In this document: positions 33,649 to 41,967 of the stretch, piece by piece | How the letters are laid out: every line of letters starts with the position of its first letter | How positions within the stretch are numbered: the first letter of the stretch is position 1 | Made by a program: the position numbers and the translations under genes | The notes under the pieces: generated by a model | Database searches by the model: none | Seen by the model: only the letters and a program-made list of their open reading frames with translations | Told to the model about the DNA's origin: nothing | DNA from: Kitasatospora phosalacinea | Lineage (GTDB): Bacteria; Actinomycetota; Actinomycetes; Streptomycetales; Streptomycetaceae | DNA length: 64,000 nt | Assembly: GCF_030268885.1 (NCBI RefSeq) | Contig: NZ_BSSA01000031.1 | Coordinates: 38,057 to 102,056, forward strand | Direction: 5' to 3'

Positions 33649-34689
33649 CTACCGGACGAGGACCGCGACGCCGGTCACCCGGTCCGCGGCGAGGTCCGCG
33701 AGCGCCGCGTCCGCGCGCCGCATCGGGTAGCGGTTGACCCGCACCACCGGCCGGACCCGGGCGGCCTCGGCCAGGAACGCGCGCCCGTCGGCGCGGGTGT
33801 TGGCGGTGACGCTGCGCAGCGTCCGTTCCTGGAAGAGGTGCTGCCGGTAGTTCAGGGCGGGCACGTCGGTGAGGTGGATGCCCGCCACCGCGAGGGTCCC
33901 GCCGCGGTCCAGCGCGGCCAGCGCGACCGGGACGAGTTCGCCCGCGGGGGCGAACAGGATCGCGGCGTCCAGCGGTTCGGGCGGCGGGTCGTACGAGTCG
34001 CCGACGAAGCCCGCGCCGAGCTCCCGCGCCAGGTCGCGGGCGGCCGCACCCCGGGTGAACACGGCCAGCCGGGCGCCCCGGGCCGCGGCGAGCTGGGCGG
34101 TCAGGTGCGCGGAGGCGCCGAAGCCGTAGAGGCCGAGCAGCCCGCCGTCGGGCAGGTCGGCCCGTTGCAGGGCCCGGTAGCCGATGATCCCGGCGCACAG
34201 CAGCGGCGCGAGCTCCTCGGCGGGCGGCCCCTCGGGCAGCAGGTAGGCGAAGCGGGCGTCGGCGGTCACGTACCGTGCGTAGCCGCCGTGCCGGTCCCAG
34301 CCGGTGTACGTGGAGGACGGGCACAGGTTCTCCCGCCCGCCGCGGCAGTACCGGCACCGTCCGCACACCCCCGCGAGCCAGGCCACCCCGGCCCGGTCGC
34401 CGACCGCGAAGTCCGTCACCCCCGCCCCGACCGCCGTCACCCGCCCCACCACCTCGTGGCCCGGCGTGCAGCGCGGCAGCCGCGGCGGGAGGTCGCCCTC
34501 GGCGAGGTGCAGGTCGGTGCGGCACACGCCGCACGCCTCCACCTCCACCAGGACCTCCCCCGGGCCCGGGGCGGACGGCGCACGTCGCTCCGGCACCAGC
34601 GGCCCGGGCCCGCCGTCCGCACCCACCGGGCCCGGGCGGGCCACCACCCAGGCGCCGTCCTCCGCGAAGGGGGGTTCCTCGTCGTCCAT
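33649..34689 (-). CDS. Zinc-dependent alcohol dehydrogenase (hypoxia-cluster copy 1)
   Basis: A 346-residue MDR enzyme with GGAG 6 bases upstream of its ATG. It has the catalytic zinc site ACGVCRTDLHLAEGDL with GHEVVG, four structural Cys in GVCGRCRYCRGGRENLC, and a degenerate nucleotide site (LGLYGFGASAHL). The pattern matches Mycobacterium AdhA/Rv1862-like and other zinc alcohol dehydrogenases that recycle NAD(P)H when oxygen is low. The substrate is probably a primary alcohol or aldehyde. It diverges from an Rv1733c-like gene across a candidate DevR-box. Confidence 0.88.
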   Translation of the reverse strand: MDDEEPPFAEDGAWVVARPGPVGADGGPGPLVPERRAPSAPGPGEVLVEVEACGVCRTDLHLAEGDLPPRLPRCTPGHEVVGRVTAVGAGVTDFAVGDRAGVAWLAGVCGRCRYCRGGRENLCPSSTYTGWDRHGGYARYVTADARFAYLLPEGPPAEELAPLLCAGIIGYRALQRADLPDGGLLGLYGFGASAHLTAQLAAARGARLAVFTRGAAARDLARELGAGFVGDSYDPPPEPLDAAILFAPAGELVPVALAALDRGGTLAVAGIHLTDVPALNYRQHLFQERTLRSVTANTRADGRAFLAEAARVRPVVRVNRYPMRRADAALADLAADRVTGVAVLVR

Positions 34690-34798
34690 CGTGCGCTCCG
34701 TTCCACCGGCCCCTCCCACCAGCGTGCTCCCGTCCGTGCCCGGGGCCGAGCGGGGACGGTCGTCGCAGCGGCGGTCGGGCCGGTCGCCGGGCGGAGAA

Positions 34799-34812
34799 GG
34801 GCCGTTCGGACC
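34799..34812. promoter_or_regulatory. Candidate DevR/OsdR box
   Basis: GGGCCGTTCGGACC fits the 14-bp palindrome seen in other promoters of this island (GGGCCGnnCGGCCC) with one deviation. It lies between the divergent dehydrogenase and the Rv1733c-like gene, about 75 bp from the latter's start. A weaker match is at 34777. Confidence 0.5.
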
Positions 34813-34885
34813 ATGTGCGGCCACCGCGCTCCCGGGAGGCTGGGAGCAGGGGGAGCATCGGCCGACCGGTGAGGAGGCGGACGCC

Positions 34886-35440
34886 GTGCGCGCACATCCG
34901 CGGCAACGGAAGAACCCGCTCAGGCGGGGCAGCGACCGCGTCCAGTGGTGGCTGTCCCGGCTCCTGCTGGCACTCGCGGTCGCGGGCCTCCCGGCGGCGC
35001 TCGCCGTCGGCCTGGCCGTCCAGCACGAGCAGGCCCGGATCGTCCGGGCCCAGGCCGCGGCCCGCCACCCGGTGACCGCGCGGCTCACCGAGGACGTCGC
35101 GGCCGGGCTCGACACCCCCACCGTCCCGGCCGCGGTCGAGTGGACCACCGACGGCACCCCGCACCGGGCCACCGTCCAGGTGGACTCCGGGCAGCACGCC
35201 GGTGCCGCGGTGCGGATCTGGCTGGACGCGAACGGCACGGTCGTCCACCGGCCCGCCGACGCGGGCCAGGCCACCGCGGCGGCCTGGACCGCCGCCCTGG
35301 TCACCGCCACCGCCCTGCCGCTCGCCGCCACCCTCACCTGGAAGGGCGCGCTGTACGTCCTCGACCGCCGCCGCTACGCCCGCTGGGACGCGGAGTGGCA
35401 GCAGGTCGAACCCCGCTGGACCCGCCGCCAGCCGAGCTGA
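34886..35440 (+). CDS. Rv1733c-like membrane protein
   Basis: A 184-residue protein starting at GTG with GAGGAGG upstream. It has two membrane helices (LSRLLLALAVAGLPAALAVG and TAALVTATALPLAATLTW) flanking an extracellular domain rich in short strands (VEWTTDGTPHRATVQVD). This matches the Rv1733c family, a DosR-induced antigen of Mycobacterium with unknown function, which is common in actinomycete hypoxia clusters. The C-terminus is basic and cytoplasmic. It supports the dormancy-island reading of this region. Confidence 0.8.
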   Translation: MRAHPRQRKNPLRRGSDRVQWWLSRLLLALAVAGLPAALAVGLAVQHEQARIVRAQAAARHPVTARLTEDVAAGLDTPTVPAAVEWTTDGTPHRATVQVDSGQHAGAAVRIWLDANGTVVHRPADAGQATAAAWTAALVTATALPLAATLTWKGALYVLDRRRYARWDAEWQQVEPRWTRRQPS

Positions 35441-35545
35441 CGTGTCCCGTCGGAGCGCCCTGCCCGTGTCACCGGCCCGTTGTGCGCGAACGGGGACAGC
35501 GGGGCGGAAAGACCCCCGCACAGTGACGGGAGCCCCGGGTCCACC

Positions 35546-36313
35546 ATGAGCGCACCCCCTTCGCACCGGGCCCGCCACGGAGCCCTCGGCTCCCCGCGCC
35601 CGCCCGTGGCGGCCCGGCTGTGGTCCGCCGCGGCCCTCCTGGTCGCCTGGGCCGGGGAGCCGGCCGTGCCGGCGGCCTGGTGGCAGGACACCATCCCCGG
35701 CGCGCTCCGGGGCAGCGGTGACGCGCTCGCCGCCGCCGGCCGGCTGTCCGGCCTGCCGGCCGCCTACCTCCTCCCGGTCCTGGTCGCGTTGACGGCGCGG
35801 ATCCCGTGGCTGGAGAACCGGGTCGGGTCGGACGTGGTGGCCCGCCGGCACCGTGCGCTCGGCGAGTACACCGTGCTCCTCGCCGCGACGCACGCCGCGC
35901 CGGTGGTCCTCGGCCACGCCCGGCAGTCGGGGACGGGTCCGCTCGCCGAAGCGGGCACCGTCCTGCTCCACTCCCCGGACGTGCTGCTCGCCGCCACCTG
36001 CCTCGGCCCGCTCGTGCTCGTCGGGGCCCTCTCGGCGCGGGCCGTGCGCCGCAGACTGCGCTACGAGACCTGGTGCCACCTCCACCTGCTGGTCCACCCG
36101 GCCGCAGGGCTGGCGTTCGCGCACGAGTTCTCCGTCGGAGCGTCTCCGGCCGGAGACCTCACTGGACCCGGCCCCCCGGAGGGCAACCTCGGGCTGCTGG
36201 AGATCGCCGTCGCCAACCTGCTGACGAACGCCGTCAAGTACACCCCCGCCGCATGCCGAAGATCAACGCCGCCACCGTCGCCGAGCACCGTGCCCAGCAA
36301 CGCGCCGCGCTGA
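35546..36313 (+). pseudogene. Truncated ferric-reductase-like membrane domain fused to a histidine-kinase fragment
   Basis: An open frame of 255 residues from ATG 35546. Residues ~25-195 resemble the heme-binding membrane part of ferric reductases: several helices, RHRALGEYTVLLAATHAAPV and WCHLHLLVHPAAGLAFAHEF, with paired His. The expected FAD and NAD binding halves are missing. Directly after, GLLEIAVANLLTNAVKYTPA is the N-box of a histidine kinase and has no business in a reductase. The frame then runs out of register over the TetR start. I read it as a deletion joining two broken genes; a functional membrane heme protein is not excluded. Confidence 0.6.
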
Positions 36314-36849
36314 TCCGGGCCGCCGTCGACGTCCTCGTCGACCAGGGCGCCGCCGCCGTCACCCCGGCCGCGGTCGGCGCCCGCGCCGGGCTCGCCCGCT
36401 CCAGCTTCTACCAGTACTTCCCCTCCGCCGCGGCCCTGCTGGCCGCCGTCGTCGAGGAGGCGTTCACCGCCGCCGACACCGCCACCGCCGAGGCCCTCGC
36501 CGACGTCCACGACCCCGCCGCCCGCCTCGACGCCTTCGTCCGCACCGAACTCCTGCTCGCCGCCCGGGGTGCCCACCGCCCCGCCAAGGCGCTCCTGCAG
36601 GCCGACCTCCCGCCCGAGTGCCTGGCCCGCGTCCACGAACTCCACCACCGGCACCACGCCCCCCTCCAGGCCGCGGTCGCCGAACTGACCGGCGGAGTCG
36701 ACGCCCCCGAACTGACCGCCCAACTCGTCGGCGGCACCGTCCAGGCCGCCATGACCGCCGTCGAACATGGCGCCGACCCCACCCGCGTCGCCGACCGCGC
36801 CCTCGCCCTCCTGCACCACGGCCTGACCCCGCCGGACGAGAGGGCCTAG
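36253..36849 (+). CDS. TetR-family transcriptional regulator
   Basis: A 198-residue regulator. The helix-turn-helix is ALIRAAVDVLVDQGAAAVTP through GARAGLARSSFYQYFPSAAALL, the classic TetR N-terminal pattern. The C-terminal helical ligand domain is small. Its ATG lies inside the overlapping chimeric frame and has no clear Shine-Dalgarno, so translation probably depends on the upstream frame. Its target is unknown. It may have been left beside the deletion junction. Confidence 0.85.
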   Translation: MPKINAATVAEHRAQQRAALIRAAVDVLVDQGAAAVTPAAVGARAGLARSSFYQYFPSAAALLAAVVEEAFTAADTATAEALADVHDPAARLDAFVRTELLLAARGAHRPAKALLQADLPPECLARVHELHHRHHAPLQAAVAELTGGVDAPELTAQLVGGTVQAAMTAVEHGADPTRVADRALALLHHGLTPPDERA

Positions 36850-36883
36850 GGCGGAGCCGCCCGGCAGGGCGGTGCGGGGAGGG

Positions 36884-38263
36884 TCACGGGCGGGCCGGGG
36901 CCGTGGTCGGTCGGGGCCCGTCCCGGTGTTCCGGCGCGTCCGGGCCCGGCTGCCCGTCGGCCGCCGCTGCGCGCGGGCGCCGACGGCGCAGGTCCGGCCG
37001 CTGCAGCAGGAGCAGCTGCACGAGCGCGCCGAGCGCCATGGCGGCCCAGATCCCCTCGACGCCGACCGCCCGGGCGAGCGCGAAGGCCGCGCCGAGCTGG
37101 ACGCCGAGGCCGAGGAAGGTCGCGCCGACGACGCCCCGGCCCCGGCCGCTGCCCTGGTGGAACCCGCCCAGCGCGACGACCAGGGCGTACGGGAGCAGGT
37201 AGGGGCCGCACAGCCGCAGGAAGCCGACGGCCTGCGCCGCGACGGCGGGCTCGTCGGTGAACAGGGCGGTGACCGGCCCCGCGAGCGCGGCGCACAGCAG
37301 CGCGGCGGCGGTGCCCAGCGCCCCGGCGAGCAGCGCGGTGTCACGCCCGAGGGCCGGCAGCCGGCCGTGCTCGGCGGCGCCCGACAGGCGGGCCGCCTCG
37401 ATGGCCGCGGCCTGGCGGACGGCGTAGAAGGCCATCGTCACGACCAGCAGCACCCGGTAGCCGATGCCGTACCCGGCGACGGCCGCCACGCCGAAGTCCG
37501 CGACGAGGGCCAGCTGCACCGTTCCGACCGCCATCCGGGAGGTGAAGTCGAGGCCGAACGGCAGCCCCTGGGCGAGCAGTCGCCGCGCCGTCCGGGCGGT
37601 GCCGCCGGGCGGGGCGGCCAGCCGGTGGCGCCGCCGCAGCACCGCGGTGACCGCGAGCGCGGCGGTGCGGGAGGCGACCAGTGCCAGCGCCGCCCCCTCG
37701 ACGCCGAGCCCGGGGACGGGGCCGCAGCCGCGGATCAGCAGCGGGTCGAGCCCGAGCAGCAGCACGTTGGACAGCAGGGCGATCCGCATCGGGGTGCGGG
37801 TGTCGCCCGCGCCCTTGAAGAGGTCGTCCGCCACGCGCTGGGCGAAGTAGACGACGAACCCGGGGAAGGCGATCGCCAGGTAGCCCGCGGCGAGGGCGGC
37901 CGCCGGGCCGTTGAGGAACGTGCGGGCGAGCGGTTCGCGCAGCAGGTACCCCGCGGCGGCCAGGGCCGGGGCCGCCACGGCGCACAGCGTCCAGGCGGCG
38001 CGGGCGGTGCGTCCGGCCAGGTGTCCGTCGCGGGCCCCGAGCGCGTGGGAGAGCAGTTGGCTCGTTCCGGAACAGACCGTCAGGACCAGGCCCAGCAGCA
38101 GGTTCTCGACCGACCCGGCGAGCGTGACGGCCGCGACCGCCGGGCCGCCCAGCCCGGCCACCCAGAACGTGCTGATGATCGACGCGACCACGCCGGACAG
38201 CAGCTCGCCGTAGACCGGCCCCGCCAGTGCGGCCAGCCGCCGCAGGTGTCCGTTCCCCCGCAC
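36884..38263 (-). CDS. MATE-family efflux pump
   Basis: A 459-residue protein with 12 predicted helices in two similar halves, the NorM/DinF layout (GPVYGELLSGVVASIISTFW, then VAAVTLAGSVENLLLGLVL; second half QGLPFGLDFTSRMAVGTVQL). MATE pumps export cationic drugs in exchange for protons or sodium. The C-terminus is basic and ends in RPTTAPARP. GTG 38263 follows GAGGGGGG. It is divergent from a PadR regulator with a long palindrome between them, so it is probably induced by a drug-like ligand. Confidence 0.88.
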   Translation of the reverse strand: MRGNGHLRRLAALAGPVYGELLSGVVASIISTFWVAGLGGPAVAAVTLAGSVENLLLGLVLTVCSGTSQLLSHALGARDGHLAGRTARAAWTLCAVAAPALAAAGYLLREPLARTFLNGPAAALAAGYLAIAFPGFVVYFAQRVADDLFKGAGDTRTPMRIALLSNVLLLGLDPLLIRGCGPVPGLGVEGAALALVASRTAALAVTAVLRRRHRLAAPPGGTARTARRLLAQGLPFGLDFTSRMAVGTVQLALVADFGVAAVAGYGIGYRVLLVVTMAFYAVRQAAAIEAARLSGAAEHGRLPALGRDTALLAGALGTAAALLCAALAGPVTALFTDEPAVAAQAVGFLRLCGPYLLPYALVVALGGFHQGSGRGRGVVGATFLGLGVQLGAAFALARAVGVEGIWAAMALGALVQLLLLQRPDLRRRRPRAAAADGQPGPDAPEHRDGPRPTTAPARP

Positions 38264-38281
38264 AACGCCCCCCTCGAACCC

Positions 38282-38332
38282 GCTACCTCTTGTCGTGCTA
38301 CCTCGAATCGAGGTAGCACGACAAGAGGTAGC
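38282..38332. promoter_or_regulatory. 51-bp perfect palindrome, PadR operator
   Basis: Two 25-bp arms around one base (38307), each arm containing two GCTACCTC units, between the divergent MATE and PadR genes. Four equally spaced GTAGC half-sites suggest two PadR dimers. The position covers both promoters. Confidence 0.8.
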
Positions 38333-38371
38333 ATCAATCGACCGGGTGCACAACACGGAAAGGCCGCACGC

Positions 38372-39013
38372 TTGTTGACCCTCACCGTCCTCGGCTTCCT
38401 GCACCAGCAACCCCTGCACGGCTACCAGCTCAAATCGCAGATCCAGCGCCTCACCGGGCACGTCCGGCCGGTCAGCGACGGCGCCCTCTACCCCGCGCTC
38501 ACCCGGCTGGAGAAGGCCGGCCTGCTGCTGCGCCGCACCGAACCGGGCTCCGGGCCCGCCCCGCGCCAAGTCCTCGAACTCACCGACGCCGGCCGCGCCG
38601 AACTGCTCCGGCGCCTCGCCGAGCCGAGCGACGCCGAGATCAGCGACCAGATGCGGTTCTTCACCGTCGCCGCCTTCCTCGACCTCCTCCCCGACCCGGC
38701 CGCCCAGGCCGCGGTGCTCCGCCGCCGCCTGCACTTCCTGGAGACCCCCAGCAGCTTCTTCCACGACGCCGACGGCGCCCCGGTCACCGCCGAGGCCGAA
38801 CCCAACCCGTTCCGCCGCGGCATGCTCCTCGTCGCCCGCGCCTCCAGCGCGGCCGAACGCGACTGGCTCACCGCCACCATCGACGCCCTCGAAGCCGCCC
38901 CCGGCCGGTCGGCCCACCCCGGCCGGTCGGCCCACCCCGGCCGGTCGGCCCACCCCGACCGCTCGCCCGATCCCGACCGCTCGCCCGACCGTTCGCCCAG
39001 CCGGGACCGGTGA
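38372..39013 (+). CDS. PadR-family transcriptional regulator
   Basis: A 213-residue repressor of the PadR/Vir (s1) type. TTG 38372 was chosen because GGAAAGG lies 8 bases upstream. The winged helix is LTLTVLGFLHQQPLHGYQLK through LYPALTRLEKAGLLLRR. The C-terminal helical dimer domain contains AAFLDLLPDPAAQAAVLRRR. The last ~40 residues are a repeat tail (GRSAHP units) of no known function. It likely represses the MATE pump and itself at the long palindrome. Confidence 0.85.
   Translation: MLTLTVLGFLHQQPLHGYQLKSQIQRLTGHVRPVSDGALYPALTRLEKAGLLLRRTEPGSGPAPRQVLELTDAGRAELLRRLAEPSDAEISDQMRFFTVAAFLDLLPDPAAQAAVLRRRLHFLETPSSFFHDADGAPVTAEAEPNPFRRGMLLVARASSAAERDWLTATIDALEAAPGRSAHPGRSAHPGRSAHPDRSPDPDRSPDRSPSRDR
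38899..38988 (+). repeat. 18-bp tandem repeat at the PadR C-terminus
   Basis: Three exact 18-bp units (CCCCGGCCGGTCGGCCCA) and two variants in frame encode GRSAHP and DRSPDP units. It lies within the 3' end of the regulator gene. Confidence 0.85.
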
Positions 39014-39064
39014 CCCCGGGCGGGCGCCGACCGCGCACCGCCCACCACGAGAGGACCACACCCG

Positions 39065-39655
39065 ATGAGCCGCCTGATCCTGGCGATGCAGACCTCCATC
39101 GACGGTTTCGTCGACAGCAGCGTGCCCGGCGCCGCCTGGCAGCAGTGGAACTGGGGGCCCGACTGGCCCTGGAGCGCGGACCTGCGCGCCTCCTTCAACC
39201 AGCTGCTCGCCGGGGCCGCCGGACTGCTGCTGAGCCGCCCCATGGCGGACGACGGGTACCTGGCGCACTGGGCCCGGACGGCCGAACAGCACCCCGGCGA
39301 CCCCGACTGGGAGTTCGCCCGCACCATCGGCTCGCTGCCCGTCCTCGTGGCGAGCCGCGCAGGACGGCCGGAGCGCGACTGGCCGCGCACCACCGTCCTC
39401 AACGGGGAGCTGCCCGACCTGGTCGCCCGGGCGAAGGCGGCGGTCGACGGCGACCTGGTCTGCTTCGGCGGCGCGGGCCTCGCCTCCGGCCTGCTCCGCG
39501 CTGACCTGCCCGACGAGCTCCGACTCTTCACCAACCCCGGCTTCGCCGGCACCGGCCGCACCGTCTTCGGCCCCTGGCTGGCCACCCGCACCTACCGCGC
39601 GGCCTCCGCCACCGCCCACGCCTGCGGCGTCGTCGAGACCCGCTGGACGCGGTGA
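39065..39655 (+). CDS. DHFR/RibD-like reductase
   Basis: A 196-residue protein of the RibD C-terminal/dihydrofolate-reductase superfamily: MSRLILAMQTSIDGFVD at the start, LLLSRPMADDGYLAHW, LPVLVASRAG, DLVCFGGAGLASGLLRADLP and ELRLFTNPGFAGTGRTVFGP. Members use NADPH. Those in actinomycetes are mostly uncharacterised and are often located near regulators. It follows PadR with 51 bp and may be cotranscribed. Confidence 0.83.
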   Translation: MSRLILAMQTSIDGFVDSSVPGAAWQQWNWGPDWPWSADLRASFNQLLAGAAGLLLSRPMADDGYLAHWARTAEQHPGDPDWEFARTIGSLPVLVASRAGRPERDWPRTTVLNGELPDLVARAKAAVDGDLVCFGGAGLASGLLRADLPDELRLFTNPGFAGTGRTVFGPWLATRTYRAASATAHACGVVETRWTR

Positions 39656-39733
39656 CACCGGCGCGAGCCGGGCCACCGGGCCGTCCGGCAACGCCCGGCT
39701 GCGGGCCGCTGGACCACCGCCGACCGCGGCGGT

Positions 39734-40408
39734 TCAGCGGCCCGCGGTGGGGCGCACGGTGTCGTCCTCGCGGTGGTCGAGCAGCACGGTGACGTCCACG
39801 ACGCCGTCCACGCTGCGGCACAGGCGTTCCAGCACGTCGGCGAGGCTGCGCCGGTCCACCGTGCCGGTCAGGGTGACCCGGCCGTCCTCGACCGTGACGC
39901 CGAGGGCGTCCGGGGACAGGCCCACCGCCCGGTCGAGGACCTCGTGGCGGATCTCCTCGCGGATCGCCCGGTCCTGGCGCAGGAAGACCCGCAGCAGGTC
40001 GCCCCGGCTGACGATGCCGATCAGCCGCCCGGCCTCGTCGACGACGGGCAGGCGCTTGAGGTGCGCGTGCTGCATCCGGCGGGCGGCCTCGACGACCGTC
40101 CACTCGGGGCGGCAGCACAGCGCGGGCCGGCTCATCAGCTCGCCCGCCGTGGCGGCCCGGCTGCGGGCGGCCTGCTCGGGCGTCAGTCGGGGCGCGAGCA
40201 GCAGGCCGGACGGGTCCTCCCGGGCGCACTCGCCGAGCAGCAGGTCCGCCTCGGAGACGATCCCGACCGGCCGGTCCTCGGCGTCCAGCACGGGCACGGC
40301 CGTGATGTCGTGCTCCGTCAGCAGCCGGACGATCTCCTTGAAGCCCGTTGCGGGCCGCACGCTCACCACCGGACGGGTCATCAGCTGTCCCACGCTGCGG
40401 TGTCGCAT
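39734..40408 (-). CDS. CBS-pair plus BON domain protein
   Basis: A 224-residue soluble protein with two CBS motifs, VGQLMTRPVVSVRPATGFKE with ITAVPVLDAEDRPVGIVSE, and AGELMSRPALCCRPEWTVVE with LKRLPVVDEAGRLIGIVS. A C-terminal BON-like segment reads VTVEDGRVTLTGTVDRRSLA. CBS pairs bind adenine nucleotides. In Mycobacterium, Hrp1 (Rv2626c) is a hypoxic CBS protein of the DosR regulon, and similar CBS-BON fusions are common in Streptomyces hypoxia clusters. AAAGGGGA precedes the ATG. It lies downstream of a stress protein on the same strand, likely one operon. Confidence 0.88.
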   Translation of the reverse strand: MRHRSVGQLMTRPVVSVRPATGFKEIVRLLTEHDITAVPVLDAEDRPVGIVSEADLLLGECAREDPSGLLLAPRLTPEQAARSRAATAGELMSRPALCCRPEWTVVEAARRMQHAHLKRLPVVDEAGRLIGIVSRGDLLRVFLRQDRAIREEIRHEVLDRAVGLSPDALGVTVEDGRVTLTGTVDRRSLADVLERLCRSVDGVVDVTVLLDHREDDTVRPTAGR

Positions 40409-40451
40409 CGTCGTTCCCCTTTCCTGGTTCCTGTCCGTGCGCGGTCGCCGG

Positions 40452-40898
40452 TCACGGCGCGTCGTGGCGGACCACGACGACCGGGCAGGGCGCGTGCTGG
40501 ACGCAGTGCTGGCCGACCGAGCCCAGCAGCGCCCCGGTGAAGCCGCCGTGTCCGCGGCTGCCGACGACCAGCAGGTCGGCGCCGCGCGCCGCCGCCAGCA
40601 GGGCCGCGACCGCGCCGCCCTTGACCACCCGGGCGGCGACCCGGACCGGGTGCCCGGAGCCGGACACCTCGGCGACGGCGTTGTCGAGGACCTTGCGCGC
40701 GATGCCGGCCCCGAACTCCTCGTCGTCCGGGTGCCCGCTCCAGCCCGGCGCGGACGGGTGCAGCCAGGCGGTCACCGCCTCGACGTCCGCCCCGACCGCT
40801 TGCGCCTGGCCGACCGCCCAGCGCAGCGCGTCCACGGAGGCCGGGGACCCGTCCACCCCGACCACGATCCTCCGCGCTCCCGCGTCCTGTTCCCGCAC
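40452..40898 (-). CDS. Universal stress protein, single domain
   Basis: A 148-residue protein with GGGGAGG 6 bases upstream of its GTG. It has the Rossmann-like USP core: IVVGVDGSPASVDALRWAV at the N-terminus and the nucleotide loop VVGSRGHGGFTGALLGSVG near the C-terminus, an ATP-binding type. USPs support survival under hypoxia and growth arrest. It is the first gene of the minus-strand pair with the CBS protein and diverges from another stress protein across two candidate DevR boxes. Confidence 0.9.
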   Translation of the reverse strand: MREQDAGARRIVVGVDGSPASVDALRWAVGQAQAVGADVEAVTAWLHPSAPGWSGHPDDEEFGAGIARKVLDNAVAEVSGSGHPVRVAARVVKGGAVAALLAAARGADLLVVGSRGHGGFTGALLGSVGQHCVQHAPCPVVVVRHDAP

Positions 40899-40971
40899 GG
40901 CGTGCCTCCCCTGGTTCCCGTCCGTTCCCGGTGGTGACCCCACCCTCCTCCTCGCGGCGCCCGGCGGCGTA

Positions 40972-41006
40972 GGGCCGCTGGGGCCGACCCGGGGGACCAT
41001 CGGGCC
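40972..41006. promoter_or_regulatory. Two adjacent candidate DevR/OsdR boxes
   Basis: GGGCCGCTGGGGCC (40972-40985) and GGGACCATCGGGCC (40993-41006) lie 21 bp apart (about two helical turns) between divergent universal stress protein genes. Both resemble GGGCCGnnCGGCCC. Confidence 0.55.
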
Positions 41007-41085
41007 CTGCCGGGGCGGCCGCCGGGAGCAGCACCATGGCACCGCGGCGGGACACCGGGTCACCGCCGGAAGGGAGGGACCGACC

Positions 41086-41946
41086 ATGACGCACGGCATC
41101 GTGACCGGGTTCGACGGATCGGCGCGCTCCGAGGCCGCGGTCGGCTGGGCCGCCGCGGAGGCGACCCTGCGGGGCGTGCCGCTGCGGATCGTGCACGCCT
41201 GGCCCTGGCTCGGCTCGGCCCGCAGCGACGGGCCCGCGGCGGCCCCCCACCAGGGCGCCCTGCGGGAGCTGGACGAGGTCACCGAGCGGCTGCGCGGCGT
41301 CCACCCCGGGCTGGACGTCGTCACCGAGGCGGTGGCCGACGACCCCGTCGACGCCCTGCTCGCCCGCGCCGCGGAGCACCGGCTCGTGGTGCTGGGCTCG
41401 CGCGGCCTCGGCGGTTTCGCCGGACTGCTGGTGGGCTCCGTCGGCCTGGCCGTCGCCGCCCGCAGCACCACCCCGGTGGTCCTGGTCCGGGACGGCGCGC
41501 CCGCCGTCCCCGCCGACGGTGCCGACCGCCCCGAGGTCGTCGCCGGGGTGGCGGGCGGGTCCTCCGCGGCGGTGCTGGAGTTCGCGTTCGCCGAGGCGGA
41601 GCGCCGCGGCGGCCGGGTGCGGGCGGTGCACGGCTGGGAGGCGGTCCCGTTCTGGACCGCGGCGGGCTGGGTGCCGCCGCAGGAGGACGTCGAACTCCGG
41701 GGCGCCGAGATCCGGGACGGACTGCTCAAGGTGCTCGCGCCCCTCCGGGCGGCGCACCCCGGCGTCGAAGCGGTGGTCGAGACCAGGACCGGGGGCGCCG
41801 CGCCCGCGCTGGTCGCCGCGTCCGCCCGGGCCGACCTGGTCGTGGTCGGCCGCCGCGAGCACCGCCTGGGCACCCGCCTCGGCGCGGTGGCCCACGCGGC
41901 GGTCCACCACTGCACGGCCCCGGTCGCCGTCGTCCCGCACGACTGA
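41086..41946 (+). CDS. Universal stress protein, tandem domains
   Basis: A 286-residue protein with GGGAGGG upstream of the ATG and two USP domains. Domain 1 (residues ~1-140) has GIVTGFDGSARSEAAVGWAA and VVLGSRGLGGFAGLLVGSVG. Domain 2 (~150-286) has VVAGVAGGSSAAVLEFAFAE and VVVGRREHRLGTRLGAVAHA, where the G-2X-G-9X-G loop is altered. It is likely an ATP- or cAMP-binding stress factor of the same island. Confidence 0.9.
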   Translation: MTHGIVTGFDGSARSEAAVGWAAAEATLRGVPLRIVHAWPWLGSARSDGPAAAPHQGALRELDEVTERLRGVHPGLDVVTEAVADDPVDALLARAAEHRLVVLGSRGLGGFAGLLVGSVGLAVAARSTTPVVLVRDGAPAVPADGADRPEVVAGVAGGSSAAVLEFAFAEAERRGGRVRAVHGWEAVPFWTAAGWVPPQEDVELRGAEIRDGLLKVLAPLRAAHPGVEAVVETRTGGAAPALVAASARADLVVVGRREHRLGTRLGAVAHAAVHHCTAPVAVVPHD

Positions 41947-41967
41947 CCGCCGCGCCCCGGCGCGGGC

